Origin: Blakeslea trispora
Taxonomy: Eukaryota > Mucoromycota > Mucoromycetes > Mucorales > Choanephoraceae
Reading direction: 5' to 3'
Assembly (NCBI GenBank): GCA_025331445.1
Contig: JAIWNE010000092.1
Span: 1-64,000, forward strand
Length of the DNA: 64,000 nucleotides
Shown here: positions 32,696-45,085 of the stretch, piece by piece
How the letters are laid out: each line of letters starts with the position of its first letter
Numbering within the stretch: position 1 is the first letter of the stretch
The notes under the pieces: model-generated
The model's input: the letters and a program-made list of their open reading frames with translations, nothing else
The model's database searches: none
Told to the model about the DNA's origin: nothing
Program-made: the position numbers and the translations under genes

Positions 32696-33520
32696 ATCAT
32701 CGTAGATTCGACTTGACTCCGTTTCTATCCTCCTTTCTTCTTGATGCACCGACTTACCAGTCTTTACTCACGCGTTCCTTATACCGCAAGATGTGTCTCC
32801 CCATTCCCACCTCGAATGCACCTTTGCCTGTTCTCTCAAGCAAATTGTGGCACGCTTTCTGGACGTTTCCATTGACGCATTCCGCTCGCAATGTCTGGTT
32901 TCGTACCATCCACAAGAAACTCCCTACTCGAGATATTTTGCATACATGGCTTCCAGATGCTTTCTCCTCTCGGGCGTGTCCCCTCTGCCATCATGATTTG
33001 GAAGATTTCGATCACTTTGTCTTTTCTTGCCCTTTGAAGCTGCGTGTTTAGCAATTGACTTGGAATAATTTCTTTATAAGCCCGGCCAACTTATCCATCT
33101 CTAGCATCCCTTTGCAAAACACCGTTCTCTCCCTTCAGTTCCCACCGGCATCTTCTCCGCACTTTTTCCCTCCACCAATCATTATTGGCTCCGCTTTACA
33201 ATGCATATGGCGTGCCTACTGGTGTTATATCTTTGACAATTGTCCTTTCTCTCCTGAAGTCGTCTTCCAAAACATCCTCTCCCAAGTCCACGTTGCTTCT
33301 CAGGAATCGCTTGTTCGCAAAGGCATTCCTCATCGTCCTTTACCGTTTTTTCACATCGATGATTTGCTCTAGCGTTCTCTTTGTCCCTATCCTCTCTCAT
33401 ATATTTATCCAAAACACAAAACCCTTAAAAACATTTTAAAAATACAAAAACCCAAAAACATAGTTGTGACTTGCCCTGCAAGCACTTAATAAATTGAGCC
33501 TTAGTGCCCCTATAAAAAAA
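32696..33520 (+). mobile_element. 5'-truncated LINE insertion
   Basis: ATGTACCATTCGGG occurs at 32682-32695 and again at 33521-33534, a 14-bp target duplication. The insert ends in a short A-run (CTATAAAAAAA). Truncation at the 5' end, the tail and a duplication of variable length are the marks of target-primed reverse transcription. The remaining coding part is the C terminus of the reverse transcriptase. Confidence 0.85.
32698..33372 (+). pseudogene. LINE ORF2 C terminus with zf-RVT motif
   Basis: Only the end of the pol protein is left. It has the reverse-transcriptase zinc-binding pattern: VWFRTIHKKLPTRDIL, then CPLCHHDLEDFDHFVFSCP. The frame is open from the truncation point to a TAG at 33049-33051 and continues in the same frame to 33372. 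No RT or endonuclease catalytic part is present, so it cannot move by itself. Family assignment beyond 'LINE' is not possible from this fragment. Confidence 0.8.
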
Positions 33521-33725
33521 ATGTACCATTCGGGTTCCAACTCTCGTTCCAACCGTAATTATCAACATTAGACCTATATCAAAATACATAAAAATAAACA
33601 AAATGCTTCTTTATGACTCTCTAACCTATATAAGAGTGTGTATATACATTTTTGCTACTTGAATTAAGTATAAAGAGACTTCAGCAACCTTTCCTTTTTA
33701 GGCAACTATATTAATTGTATCCAAT

Positions 33726-33850
33726 AAACCTCTTATGGTTATTGTCTTGTCAATAAGCTGTAAACCTCTTTTAGGCATTGCTCTATTAACAAGCTTTTAT
33801 CTTCATAATGAGATGCAAACCTCATATAGGAAATAACCTATTAACAAGTT
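33726..33850 (+). repeat. Imperfect tandem repeat upstream of the second Crypton gene
   Basis: Three units begin AAACCTC at 33726, 33762 and 33817, each followed by a TATGG/TTAGG/TATAGG-like core and a TCAATAAGC or TTAACAAG-type end. They stop about 10 bp before the TATA box and may be binding sites. Confidence 0.5.
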
Positions 33851-33859
33851 TTTGAAAGC

Positions 33860-33867
33860 TATAAATA
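33860..33867 (+). promoter_or_regulatory. TATA box of the second Crypton gene
   Basis: TATAAATA lies 80 bp before the ATG at 33940. Confidence 0.5.
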
Positions 33868-33939
33868 CAAGCGTTCTCTGCTTTTTGTTGGCGCTGTATT
33901 CTCAAAAAGAAAACAAATATTTTACAAACCTATTTGCAA

Positions 33940-36681
33940 TGTCTTCTACTCAAAGATCAGGATCAAGCTCTCGTCAATCAGCAGTTGTTGCCAGAAAAGA
34001 ACGTGCTGAACGTCTAATCAGAGATTATATCCCTCATTTTGCTGGTTTATCAAGCAAGAAGCAGAATGACAAAGGTAAATCCAAGGAGATTACTATTGGG
34101 GAAGAACCTTCTGGAGAGTTTTTTGACAGCAATGGTCGCATTTCCAAAAAGACTATAATTGAAAGCGAAATGTCAACCAAGGACAAGGCCGACAGAGAGA
34201 TTCAAAAATCTAGAGGTTACAATACCTGTGCCGCTTACTGTGGAAAAGCAAGTAGAATTCCTTATGTTTTTTGAAGATTTCTATTCCGATCGTCCTCTTA
34301 TGGTTCGCTATCAGGCTACTGGTGATAAATTCTTTCATTTCTTTGCAAAAAGGTATGTATAAGTGACAAATACACAGCAGTATTGTTTATCTAATTATCA
34401 TTTGATGTGTTTGTATAAAGGTTATTCATCGTCAAGTACGAAAGCCTGGTATGATGCATGTTGATGAATTGCCTGTCAGAGTCGAAGGAGATCTCGATGA
34501 ACAAGCAATGGCTGCAGCAAGATACTATCCTACAGCACTTGCAATGTGTATGTATCTGCCATTGTAGATCTTTGGAACTATCAACGTCACATGGGTTGCG
34601 GTGCACAAGAATCGCCTAAAACAAAGATTGTTGCCGAAAATGCTCAGCGACAACAGAAAAAACAATGTAGATCGAGTAGCCTCTTCCACAGCAAATGGCT
34701 ATGCAACAAAAGAAGTAACAGCCATTGTAAAGCAGATGTACAATAGCTCGTAACAGAACTACAGATACAGCTTCCCCATGAATTGCTTTCTTGATGTCCC
34801 ATTACTTGCTTCTTCGCGGTGAATCTGTAAGAAACATTGAGCTTGCAGATCTTCAACTCCAAGAGCTCCCCAAAGTTAGAGGCAGAAGGTTCTTATCCTG
34901 TGATGATGATGATCTTCAACCAAGGAAAGACAAACAGGTTCAACAGAACTCAAACAGGTGCGTGCATGCGTAACCGTGTTGTGGAGATTTGCCCATTTAT
35001 GGCCATGAGCTTTCACTTCTTTTGGAGATGGCATTGCATCAAAGAAGCCTTCCCCAACATGGATGCTAACGAGAACTGGTTCAAGTTGAAGATCATCAAT
35101 GGACGTAAGACCTCAAAGAGCCGCTCCTCAAAAGAATAGAAAAAAGGAAAGGAGCCAGTTAGAGAAGGTAAAATTCATACGATAGAAAACAATATATGTA
35201 TATGCAGTATCTAAAAACAATCTCTTCTAGCTGACAGCCCTGTTTTGGGTGATGAAACGAAGTGTCAAGTGAAGATGATGAGAATGAGACAGTAGGAGAG
35301 AATGCGCTCGAATGCCCCATATCCAAGGCTTCCCATTCAAGATTCATGAGGTCTGCGTTCAAAGCTGCTGGCATCTTTGTGTCAAAGAAGGTTACCCATG
35401 TTCCTTGCGCCTCTTCTGCCAAGATGGCTGACCTTGCTGGTGTTCCTGAATCGCAAATCCGAAGAATGGGACAATGGAATACTGACACAATGTCAAATGC
35501 ATACTTGGACTCTCTACCTCGGGAGTTTATATGTGTGATGGCTGGCTTTGAGACAGATGCTAGCTATTTTCTTGCTCGAGCAAGTGAGGAGCCTTGCGAA
35601 GAGCTAAAGCGATTGGTGTTTCCTTGGGTCGATTACTGGTATGACCGTCATAGAAGCAGCAATGTAAGGGAAACTTCTGGTCAGCTGACAGATTCATGCT
35701 GCTCATCAAATGCTTCAAGACCACATTTCTGTAAGACGCTGCTGTCATAATGGATATTATACCAAACCATCCAATCTGGAGAAATGAGATTTTCCGTACG
35801 CAATTGTTTATTGATTTTCAAAGGTACTTAGTCCGAATGCTAATGATGACATATTCAAACTCTTCGCTAATATTCACTACTTTTATCCGATAATAGAAAA
35901 GTCAAGAGTCATGTTGAGAATAACATGGAACCAGAATCAACATTGATTAGAAGATTGGTTTCTGCTTTGCAACAAGAACTTGCGAACATAAAGCAGACGC
36001 TATCCAACGGATGCATAAATCAATGAGAAGCAGAAAAGTTTTGATGATTAACAGCAACGTATGCAGCAATTCTTTGACAATGTTGTCAGTGGAAGACAGC
36101 CATTGCAGTTGTCTGTAAGATTGAATGCAGGTGATGATGGTGCCAGTGTTGTTGCTTCCTCCTCAGCCTACATGCCCTCCTTCTCCTCCTCCTCCCCCGC
36201 CGCCGCCGCCCACATGCTCTCTCCCACTAATCAGCCTTCTGAAGCTCAAGAACGACCCTCGAATACAGATGCAAACAGTTCTGGTGCAGCTATGTCAAGT
36301 ACTAATGTGGCCTTTACGTTGCCTCATACTGAAGAAGGGGTACCTATCTACAAAATGAGTCGTGAAGTGATAACGGTTGCTAAACTCTGGGAAGAATGGA
36401 CCTTTGGTCGAGACGGTTTCTGGTCAGTTGAAGAACGAGACTCAAAGTGGGGCTCGAAATGGAGAGGCAAAGACCGCAAGTGGATCAACATCAAAAAGAA
36501 AGTTGTAGATGCTGTGAAGGATCTTATGAACGATCTAGATCTTTCAACTGAGTCCGCTATTACTGCAGTTCAGAATGTCATGAACGCGCGCCATTGGTCT
36601 TTAAACCGTCTAGGGACTGAGATACAAAAGGGAAACTACCCTTCACCAGAATCCAAGCGAAGAAGATTAGATAATGCATAG
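33940..36681 (+). pseudogene. Second Crypton-type tyrosine recombinase with GCR1_C-like domain (decayed)
   Basis: The ATG at 33940 starts a Ser/Arg-rich N terminus; the frame breaks near 34210. The N-terminal Crypton module follows (VPLTVEKQVEFLMFF near 34220 and YVSAIVDLWNYQ near 34545). The recombinase part has LLLRGESVRNIELADLQ near 34800 and THVPCASSAKM near 35390, where the expected Arg of HxxR is Cys. GQWNTDTMSNAYLDSLP near 35470 keeps the Trp and likely Tyr. The final part (about 36340-36640) has LWEEWTFG...KWGSKWR and a helical end, as in the GCR1_C DNA-binding domain found at Crypton C termini. A microsatellite-rich Pro/Ser/Ala tract lies at 36170-36215. Several frameshifts and the lost Arg make it inactive. 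I could not fix the element ends; they must lie between 33535 and 36756. Confidence 0.8.
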
Positions 36682-36825
36682 TTTCTTTTACTTTTTCTTT
36701 TTTTTGCATGAATAAATTACGATTTTTTAAAAAAAATTTTTTGAGCTATTAAAAACTGGGTTCCAAAACAGCAGGACTCCTAAGTCGGAACCCACTATGG
36801 GGGGATGGTAGATAATCCTTTTTTA

Positions 36826-38533
36826 TAGTGCTTCCGGTTCCAATTGGTCACTTTTCTGAAAATTTGGTCGCCCACAAATACTAAAAATAGAGCTTTAATT
36901 GGTCATTTTTTTGACTCTTATTAGGTTGATTTTTCGAATCTCAATAGGTGACTTATTTAGACTTCGTTTAGTTAATTTGTTGAACATCATTTGGTCATAC
37001 GATAGAGACGCTGCTCCTTCTTAGATAGGCTCTTTATTCAAACACTTGGGAAAAGTATTTATGAAGTGCTGAATGTAGTTTCGTATATTCTGAAGCGGTA
37101 CCTTCTCACAAGCATCCATCATTCGCGAAGTAAGAGTCTCATTATCTTTAAGTTTATCTCTCTTAACATAGTCCTTAAGATCCTTCCAAAATTGCTCAAT
37201 TGGATTTAGTTCGGGTGAGTAAGGTGGAAGATACACAGGTATATATCCACGACGAATTATAATGGGATCAACGATGTTATGGACGTGAATGAGAGCATTA
37301 TTTATGACGATGTGATAGCTCCTCATTTCTGGAAACTGATTGATGATATCCATCGTATCCACAACAAGCTGCATAAAATGGTTGCCAGTAGTACCCTCGA
37401 GCAAGTTGAGACGATCTTCTGGAGCCCTTCTTTTCGTAGCACCAGCTACTTCTCTCCTCTTCACATTGCCAGCTTCTCTGATACTTACATTGACAATGCC
37501 AGCAGACGATACAGCACTGAGAGCAGTCTTTGATATTGCTTTTGTAGATGGGGTTTCTTCAATAGCTGGCTCTCCTTTCTTTGACCAGGCTTTACCTCAA
37601 GTCATGTTGATGTTGAAGCCAGATTTATCAACAAATATACAATTGTTGTGGTAGTTGATTCCCTTTGCAATCCATTCAGCAACCCAAGCTGCCCTAGCCT
37701 CGAGAGTCTTGGTACTGTTTCGTTGAACTGGATGGCGAGTGATACTCTTCAAGCTAAGGTTACATTCATTCTTCATAAATTTAGCAACTTGTGTCTTCTT
37801 TATTGTCAATTCTTCAAAGCTATTGTGGAGTGCCTCCACGCCATCCTGAATAGTTGCTGTGGGCTTTTTGTCATAGAAGCGTATCAAGATGTCTTCATGT
37901 TGCTCGTTTAACTGCGATATACGCTGCTTTCCTGTCTTGTTTGTCTTCTTTTCAGGAATACCAGCATCAGTGTTGGACTTGTATTCAGCCCTCCATTTTT
38001 GAGCTGTGTACTTATTGACATTTGCAAGTATGCAAAACTCATCATGAGTCAAGCCTTTTTTAAATGCGTAATGTTTGTATGCCTCTCGTTGATAAGGAGT
38101 ATATTTCGCATACTCCGTAGCTCGATCTTTTTTCTCTGGTGCTTCTTTCATAGTGGTGTCATGGCCTTCGTATGGACCAGACATATCAACCTCTGTATGT
38201 TTTATAAACTTTGGAAGGGTCTTCAGCTTTGTAAGGCGGAATGAAGGAATCTCATCAACTGCCATTGCCTCCCTTCCATTTTCATCAAAGATGTCTTCTT
38301 GCCCATCTTCGTTATAAAATCTCAAATCAGATGCCATCTCAAGTATGAAGTCAAAGCGAAATGACCAAATGATTTTCGAAATATTAATCAAATGAAGTCT
38401 AAATAAGTAACCGATTGAGATTCAAAAAATCAACCAACTGAGAGTAAAAAAAAATAACCAATTAAAGCTCTATCTCTAGTATTTTTGGCGACCAAATTTT
38501 CAAAAAAGTGACCAATTGGAACCGGAAGCACTG
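36826..38533 (-). mobile_element. Tc1/IS630-type element with long TIRs
   Basis: TA duplications lie at 36824-36825 and 38534-38535. The right end, read inward, is CAGTGCTTCCGGTTCCAATT; the left is the same with T for the first C. The inverted repeats continue, with mismatches, for roughly 180 bp and contain repeated ATTGGTCA-like blocks. Size is 1708 bp. It interrupts the putative LTR of the retrotransposon. Confidence 0.9.
37021..38337 (-). pseudogene. Tc1/IS630-type transposase with one stop and a lost Asp
   Basis: The likely start is ATG at 38337-38335. An acidic N terminus is followed by a helix-turn-helix (FCILANVNKYTAQKWRAEY) and a second DNA-binding part. The DDE fold shows IFVDKSGFN near 37630, HIVINNALIH near 37300 and YSPELNPIEQFW near 37205. 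The second block normally has Asp where this copy has the first Asn of INNA, a G-to-A change. A single TGA (37597-37599) breaks an otherwise open frame of about 435 codons. The copy is therefore nearly intact but dead. Confidence 0.85.
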
Positions 38534-38660
38534 TACAGTCGTTCCACTGACAAGTCGCAGATCCAATGAAATGTTGAGATATTTAATAACAGTGATCTGA
38601 ATCTAAATAAAATCATCTTTTTCACCTCTATTCATACGTTACACACCTCTCATATTTACA

Positions 38661-38673
38661 TGGTGAGGCTACC
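38661..38673 (+). other. Candidate primer-binding site of the second LTR retrotransposon
   Basis: TGGTGAGGCTACC lies directly after TTTACA. A TGG start right after CA is the expected layout for the LTR/PBS border. The primer tRNA is not identified. Confidence 0.45.
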
Positions 38674-38907
38674 ATTCTAACAATTAAAAGATCAACTACT
38701 CCACCACTACAATCACATTGAAAGCGTCCGCGAAGAGCATCATATTCAACAACTCTTCCTCCATTCAATCTATTAACAAGCACCAGTTTTCTCGGTCTCA
38801 ATCTTCTATCAGTATTATCTCTTTTCCCAACATCATCAGCACCTTCATCCCCATCAACCTTTTATTCAGCACCCTCTTCTTTTATCGATTCACCAAGTTC
38901 TGTAGAG

Positions 38908-40311
38908 ATGACCGAACCGTTTACGCCGATCGTCTCTTAACCAACACCAACTTCTAATTTTGCATTGTACTTGCAACATGAGCGAGCAAAATTAATTACA
39001 ATGGCTCAGTACAATCCCCACGATAGTCTTCGCATTTGGCTGTTTGACTTTGAACAACAAGCGAAAATTCACGGTATCGACAATATAGATCAATGTGGAA
39101 TTCATTTGGCCAGATACATGCCAACATTAATTCAGAAGTGGATCCTAATACTCAATCCAACAACATTGCAATCATGGAAAAACTTGAAGCAAGCATTACT
39201 CAACCGTTTCGGTCTCCCAAAAAAAGTGGACAATCAGAGACTTTTACAAGATTTCAAGCGATGTAAACAACAAACGAATGAATTAATTAAAATCCATGCT
39301 TCCAACTGGGAAAATCTGCTCAATCGTATCACTGAAAAGTATTCTGAAAATACTAAAATCACATTTTTCATTCAATCTCTTTATCAAAGAGATACCAGAC
39401 TTTCACTCACTTCTTTAGTAGAAGCAATGGATCTAGACACGGTATCCAAGGTTATCGACAAAGCCATCGCCGTGGAGGACAAAACAAAATTACTGGACCA
39501 ACCTCAATTGGACAGCAATGAACCAACTCCTTTGCATATTGATCATTTCCAACGTCGTAATTACAAAAGACAACACCAAAAGAAGCCATTTAATCAAGCT
39601 AACAAGCACCAAAACACCAATCAATTCTCATCATCTCATCAATTACGTGCATATGATAGGTTTGGTAACCCTATCTGTGACTTATGTAAGGGTAAACATC
39701 GTACGAAAGACTGCCAAAAGAGACATAGCACGCGCAAGCGTAATACATATCAGCACAATTATCAGTCTCATCAACGTCACAGATGAGATATTAACAACTT
39801 ATCCGTTGCAGATACGAATTCTACCGAAGATATTACATCACCTACAACATCTAAATCTTCTCAGCTCTCTTTGGACATTGCCCATATGGCCGCCGCAGAC
39901 AAGAATAGGTTACCTCAATCTAATCTCATTATTAACAATCATCATTTTGTAGCCTTCTGGAACTCAGGTGCTGCAGTTTCAGCCATAGATGAAGATACTG
40001 CTAAGAAATTAGATGCCAAAGTAGATAGTACAAAGCAATTTTTTTACAGAGATGTCAATAACAATATTAAGCACACCTTGGGCACAACACCATTTCACTT
40101 TGGTGGTACAGAAATTGAAGCTCACGTCATAACAGGTCTGTCAAAACCAATTATCTTAGGCTGGGACACCATCTCGCAGTTAAATGGCATACTGGACGCC
40201 AATAAACAGACAATTACTATCAACATCAATGACAAACAAATCACCATACCGTTGATTAACAAACCAAATTCTATTCAAGCTATGGAAGATACTAAAACAA
40301 TTACTGATGAG
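38908..40311 (+). pseudogene. Retrotransposon Gag-protease, broken
   Basis: From the ATG at 38908 one frame reads through Gag and protease with two stops: TAA at 38938-38940 and TGA at 39784-39786. Both look like C-to-T changes (CAA and CGA). Gag has the retrotransposon fold (SLRIWLFDFEQQAKIHG, SWKNLKQALLNRFG) and a zinc knuckle CDLCKGKHRTKDC, one residue shorter than CCHC norm. The protease has FWNSGAAVSAI near 39955, where the catalytic Asp is Asn, and PIILGWDTI near 40150. Helitron copy 2 ends the frame. The family is LTR retrotransposon, probably Ty3/gypsy-like. Confidence 0.8.
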
Positions 40312-40594
40312 ATAAACCATCCACCCATTGAAAAGTTTTTGTTTTCACAAATATCTCTACTAATGAAAATGTCTTTTGTGCGCAGTTCGATATCTTTCTC
40401 GCTAAGTCAAATTCTGGTTTATCTCTTCAGTAGTTATTCAATTTCTAATAGTGAAAATATACAGCGATTGAGGACAATGGCCGTATATGTTATTAATACT
40501 CTATTACAAATGATTTGGTGATGTATAGCTCTATGACTTTCACATCTTAAGTGCATTATTAGGTACATTTGTTTTATTTGATTCGCTTATATAA

Positions 40595-43500
40595 CTAATT
40601 ATCAATTTTTTGGTGCTTGCTATCATAGTATTCCACAATATCTATAGCGTCTAAGTTCAAACCAAATTTTCTTTTGATTGCTAAGGGCAATTCTGAGCCA
40701 AAAAAGAACAAATCTTCGCTTTTTCTAACTCTGGACATGGCAACATACATTTGTCCATGAGATAGCATGTTGTCTAAATGTATGGCAACAGCGTCGATTG
40801 TCAGGCTTCGAGCTTTGTGAATAGTTGTTGCAAAAGCTGATACAACAGGAAACTGCGATCTCACGTAACTTGTTTCTGGGACAGTTCTAGTAATTCGCTG
40901 AATCCAGATACTGTCACTTTGCTCATCTTCATTTTCGCCTCTCTTCAATCGAATGTTTTTTTCATCCATTTCTTCGATCATTGCTATTGTTCCATTAACC
41001 CATCCTTTTCTTACGTTTAAATTTTGAATTAGCATGACCGGCATGCCTATTTTCAAAATCAAGTCTTTTGGGAGTCTTGTTTCTTTTCTGAAAAATTTCA
41101 TAGCGGACTTCTTTGCATTTTCGTTGTAAGAATCAAGAGAACTGTAAGTTATTGCTTCGCCTTCTAATTCATCGAAATCTTTGGTATTGGCCTTATCTAC
41201 GTTGATTCTGGTAGTATAAAGACGAAAGCATTTTGTAGGGACATGGTTTTTCAGAACAGTACGCTTGTTTTTGAATTTTATAACTTGCTCGTCAAACTCG
41301 CATATACGGACTTTTTTTAAAACGGCAATCAACTCAGAGTCAACTTGTCTAACAGGTATATGAAGCGAATACTTTGGCGCATAATTGTACATGTCCGAAT
41401 CCCAGATTGGTCCTTCATTCATCTTTATCGGTAAGAGCTGGGCAATATCACCAAAAAACACAGTTTTTATGCCACCCATGCCTACACATCTGTTGGTAGT
41501 TCTTATCAATGCATCGTTGAGAGTATTCAAAAGCGTATTGCTAATCATAGAGTACTCATCAATCAATAACATTATTTTGGGATACAGTTTTACAAGTTCG
41601 TCCAGCTTGTTGTAGTCAGGTGTATTGGTAGAGGTCTTCATTCTGAAAAAGCGATGAAATGTCATACCGTTGATATTGTGTGCAGCTACACCGGTTGAAG
41701 CCAATTTGAAAATCTGTTTTAACATAAGGTGTTAAGTCTAGATATAGAGACAGCAAAGTCATTTAAATTACCATGTAATTTTGAGCTTTATAGTGTCTCT
41801 CGAACATTTTTAGTAGATATGACTTTCCGGTACCAGCAGCACCCGAGATAAACACAACAGAGTTCGTTCTCAATTCGCTTATGACACCTTCAAAGATACT
41901 TTTCTGACAACTGTTTGCATTGTTCAGCATAACGTTTAACTCCCTGGAAGCAACCTCTGGTCCTCTTTCAGAGTCGTTCACATCACCAAGATCGTCTATG
42001 ATTGACTGTGCATGCTCTTCAACTATAATTCCACCTGATTCTTGAGGGATACTGATCAGATACTCAAAGTAATCTATTTAGCGGATGCCATTAATTAGTT
42101 CTTGTCTGATAGTTTTGAAGTATGATTTTGATGATTTTACCTCTCGACGACTAATAAGAATATTTCAAGTTCTCAAAGGTGTTGTTAAATATAGTCTTTT
42201 TTGTTACGATCTGTTGATAATAGTACTTTTCACCATTAAACTCGCTTTCATTGAATGTTCGCCAGTAACATTCTTTTCTTCTCAAAACATAATTTGTTTT
42301 TGCTGATTGAACGGTCTTTGGCAATAGCCCATCATAAAATGATCGTTGTTGAAGAGGGCCACGGCTAGTAGTAGAACTTTCAAGTTCTGTCAAACTTTCT
42401 TCTTCATCCACTGCTTCTTCTCGTTAATAACAAAAAAACTGAGGCATTGTCAGGCTCTCAGCACCATTTTTCTGTTCGTATTTTTCTATAGGAATGGTTA
42501 GATGTTTTCAAAAATCTTACAACGTATTGTCCCTTTTGCTTACCAACATGAGAACGAGAAAAAATTTCGCCACTGTCTGGGCTAATGTCTTTGATATCCG
42601 ATTTTAGCAATCTTCTATCATCAGATGGAAGAGCAGTCTTCAAAAACGTGACTGATCGAGGGCTTTGATGCTTATGCTATCCCATAACATCATAAACTGC
42701 TTCAATGGCGCCAACAATTCTGTTCTAAAAGTGCTCTTTTCCTTTTTTTTTCTTGCATTCGGAAGTATCCAGAGCCTTTGTTTGATACTTCAACTACTGC
42801 TTCTGCTTCGTTTTTCGCCATATACTTTGCAAGATATCTCACAGCTGCTTCACCTTTGTTATATTGTATGTCCATGTTTGCTCTCCATGTTGCAAGTAGG
42901 AAGGGATTGTAGTTGTTGATATTCATGTCTTCTACACCTCTCTCATAAATGCATGTATCTTCAACAAACTCAGTTCTTGGTGCTGGCTGCTTTGGATAAC
43001 CAAATCGACATTTTTTGTTTTCAGCAAGCTTACAATATCTGCATGAAAAATTTAAGAAAAAGGATCAGAAAGCGATGAACTGTTTGAGCTTAAGAGGGAT
43101 AGCTTACACTTCGTTACAGATATGCAATTGGTGCTTCAATACAAGGCGGTGCAAAAGTGGGTCCTCATGAGCTCTTCTTGGCAATATCTTACAGGAGACA
43201 ACATTTATGGCTATAAGGTCTTCCACAGACTTGTTTGTCCAGAGAACACAATGTATATGAGGAGCACCTCGATCTTGAATCTCAAGTACCCAACTGTATT
43301 CTTTTACTCCTCCAATTGAATCAGCGAAATGGCCAAGTACATATTTACTGAAGAAATGGTTCCATTTGCGATGAAAGTGATTGGCAAATAGAACAGGGTC
43401 TTCCCAAGGGTATTCAGTACCAGTTGCTGCTTTGAAATCGGGGCTAAAGTCGTCACAGCTGAAGGTAAGAAAGAGTTGAGGTGAAGACAAATTTGTGAAT

Positions 43501-44795
43501 ATCGTTCTGAGGTTGAGATAATTCTTTCTTTTATTGCGTATGATGATCGGATGGTGTATGGTACAGAGGAATGATATTCTTGTTGTATGATCTGGTAGCA
43601 AGGTCAATAATATCTTTTTGTCTCAAATTGGATCTTCCTTTAGTTGAAACAACCAAACGATTGTAAGTAGACAGGTTGTTCTTTTCAATGTTGTCCAACA
43701 TAAAGAAAAGAAACAACTGATCTCTTGAGGATCTTCTGTCTTTCATTATAAGCCGGGCCTTTGTGTATCCTGCCAAAGATTCACCGTTAATTGTTGCCTT
43801 GGAGATACCTCCATGGTTCTCGGGAAGACGCTTGTTCTCTTCCGTGGGCTTGGACATGGAGTAATGCACGGTACATGTTGTAAAAATATGAGGAAACACA
43901 AACTCCAACAAACTAGGATATGAAATCCTGATGTTTTTTCCATTGGTATCTTGTCCAATGAACAAATCGCAAAAGTCAACATCGGAAGCTTGAGGATTGG
44001 GATTCTCACCAGGAAACAAACTGTTGTGAGGCCATCTTATCTGTCTATCATTTCTGATTCCAACAAACTTCATGTTTTCTTTCAAATGATAATTGACCAA
44101 AGAATAGGTCAATGGCTGAAGATCATATCTTGCCAGCAAAGGATGAATTGCTTGCAATGCGGCATATGCTGCATAAACCTTCTTCTTGTTGATTTCTGCA
44201 GGATCCTCACGTTGGTAGTACAGTCCCAAAGTTCCAGAATAAGCCATGGTTGTAAACTCATAGTTGTGAGTTACCTAAAAGGAACCAGAAAGTTCATATT
44301 GACCTATTCTTCCTGATGAAGACCATTTTCTTGTAATTTGAGACACAAGCTTCACAGGTGAGATAACTGAGCGCTCACGATAGTTGAGGCTTTCTGTTTC
44401 TTTCACAATATCGCCTTTAAATTATAAAGAAATCAGTATTCTCTGAGTTTGCTAAACTATGGTAAAAGCTTACCAGGATATTCATAAACAGGGAAATCAG
44501 ATTCCTTTCCTTTGTAATGGCGTTTACAAACCATAACTTTGCCATCTTTTGTCATTGGTTGTAATTTCCAAGCGTGGCAGCTCAAGTTCTCGGCGTTGGA
44601 GATAAGGCGAAAGTGCTGCTGTTCAGGATAGAGAACTTCCAAGCAAACAGAACAAAAACCGTTGGGAGTTTTAGCAGCAAATTCCTGAAACTTTTTTATT
44701 TGGGATCTTTGAGTGATCGAGAAAGAGTTCAAAGAGTTTTCTTGAAAACGAAATGTAGAAGTAAATTCACGGATAGCGGCTGTAGAGGAGGACAT
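40595..44795 (-). pseudogene. Helitron Rep/helicase, copy 2 (broken)
   Basis: Same gene as 4464-12132. The Rep N terminus starts at 44795. A TAG at 44275-44277 replaces the TGG of copy 1, and a frameshift lies near 43570. The HUH motif PHIHCVLW is near 43245 and YLAKYMAK near 42835, followed by a frameshift in a run of nine As (42743-42751). Helicase exons 41981-41772 and 41713-40595 are open around a 58-nt intron. They keep GAAGTGKS, LLIDEYS, FFGDIAQLLPI and YVAMSRVRK. Relative to copy 1 it has missense changes, for example KARSL for KAQSL. Neither copy encodes a complete protein. Confidence 0.9.
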
Positions 44796-45085
44796 TGTAT
44801 TAAATGATATAGTTGAAGAAAAAAAATGTCTGTTTTATATAGATGTTTGAAACAAAAATTAGTGATACTAAGTTAAGATACGCGAAAGTATACTTATTTA
44901 GAAATGCCACACATGTATGTGCAACTAAATATACAGTGATGGCCACAGGTTCAGCATGAAAATGGTATCATGGGACCATAAAGCAAGAAAAGCTTAATGC
45001 GATAGTACAATGTAAACCAATTATTGACTACTTGTGTAATTTAAAAAAATTGAAGAATAGCAATGCTTTATTCAACTTAAAGGAA

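Larger units (their letters stand above)
36757..40311 (+). mobile_element. 5' part of a second LTR retrotransposon, interrupted
   Basis: The putative 5' LTR runs from TGGGTTCC at 36757 to TTTACA at 38660 and is split by a Tc1-type element at 36826-38533, leaving about 195 bp of LTR. A primer-binding site follows directly (38661). Gag and protease continue to 40311, where Helitron copy 2 begins. Reverse transcriptase and everything beyond are missing at this place. A pol fragment at 50881 on the same strand could be a displaced part of the same element, but I cannot prove it. The LTR start TGGGTTCCAAAACA also occurs at 27046, next to the MULE. Confidence 0.6.
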
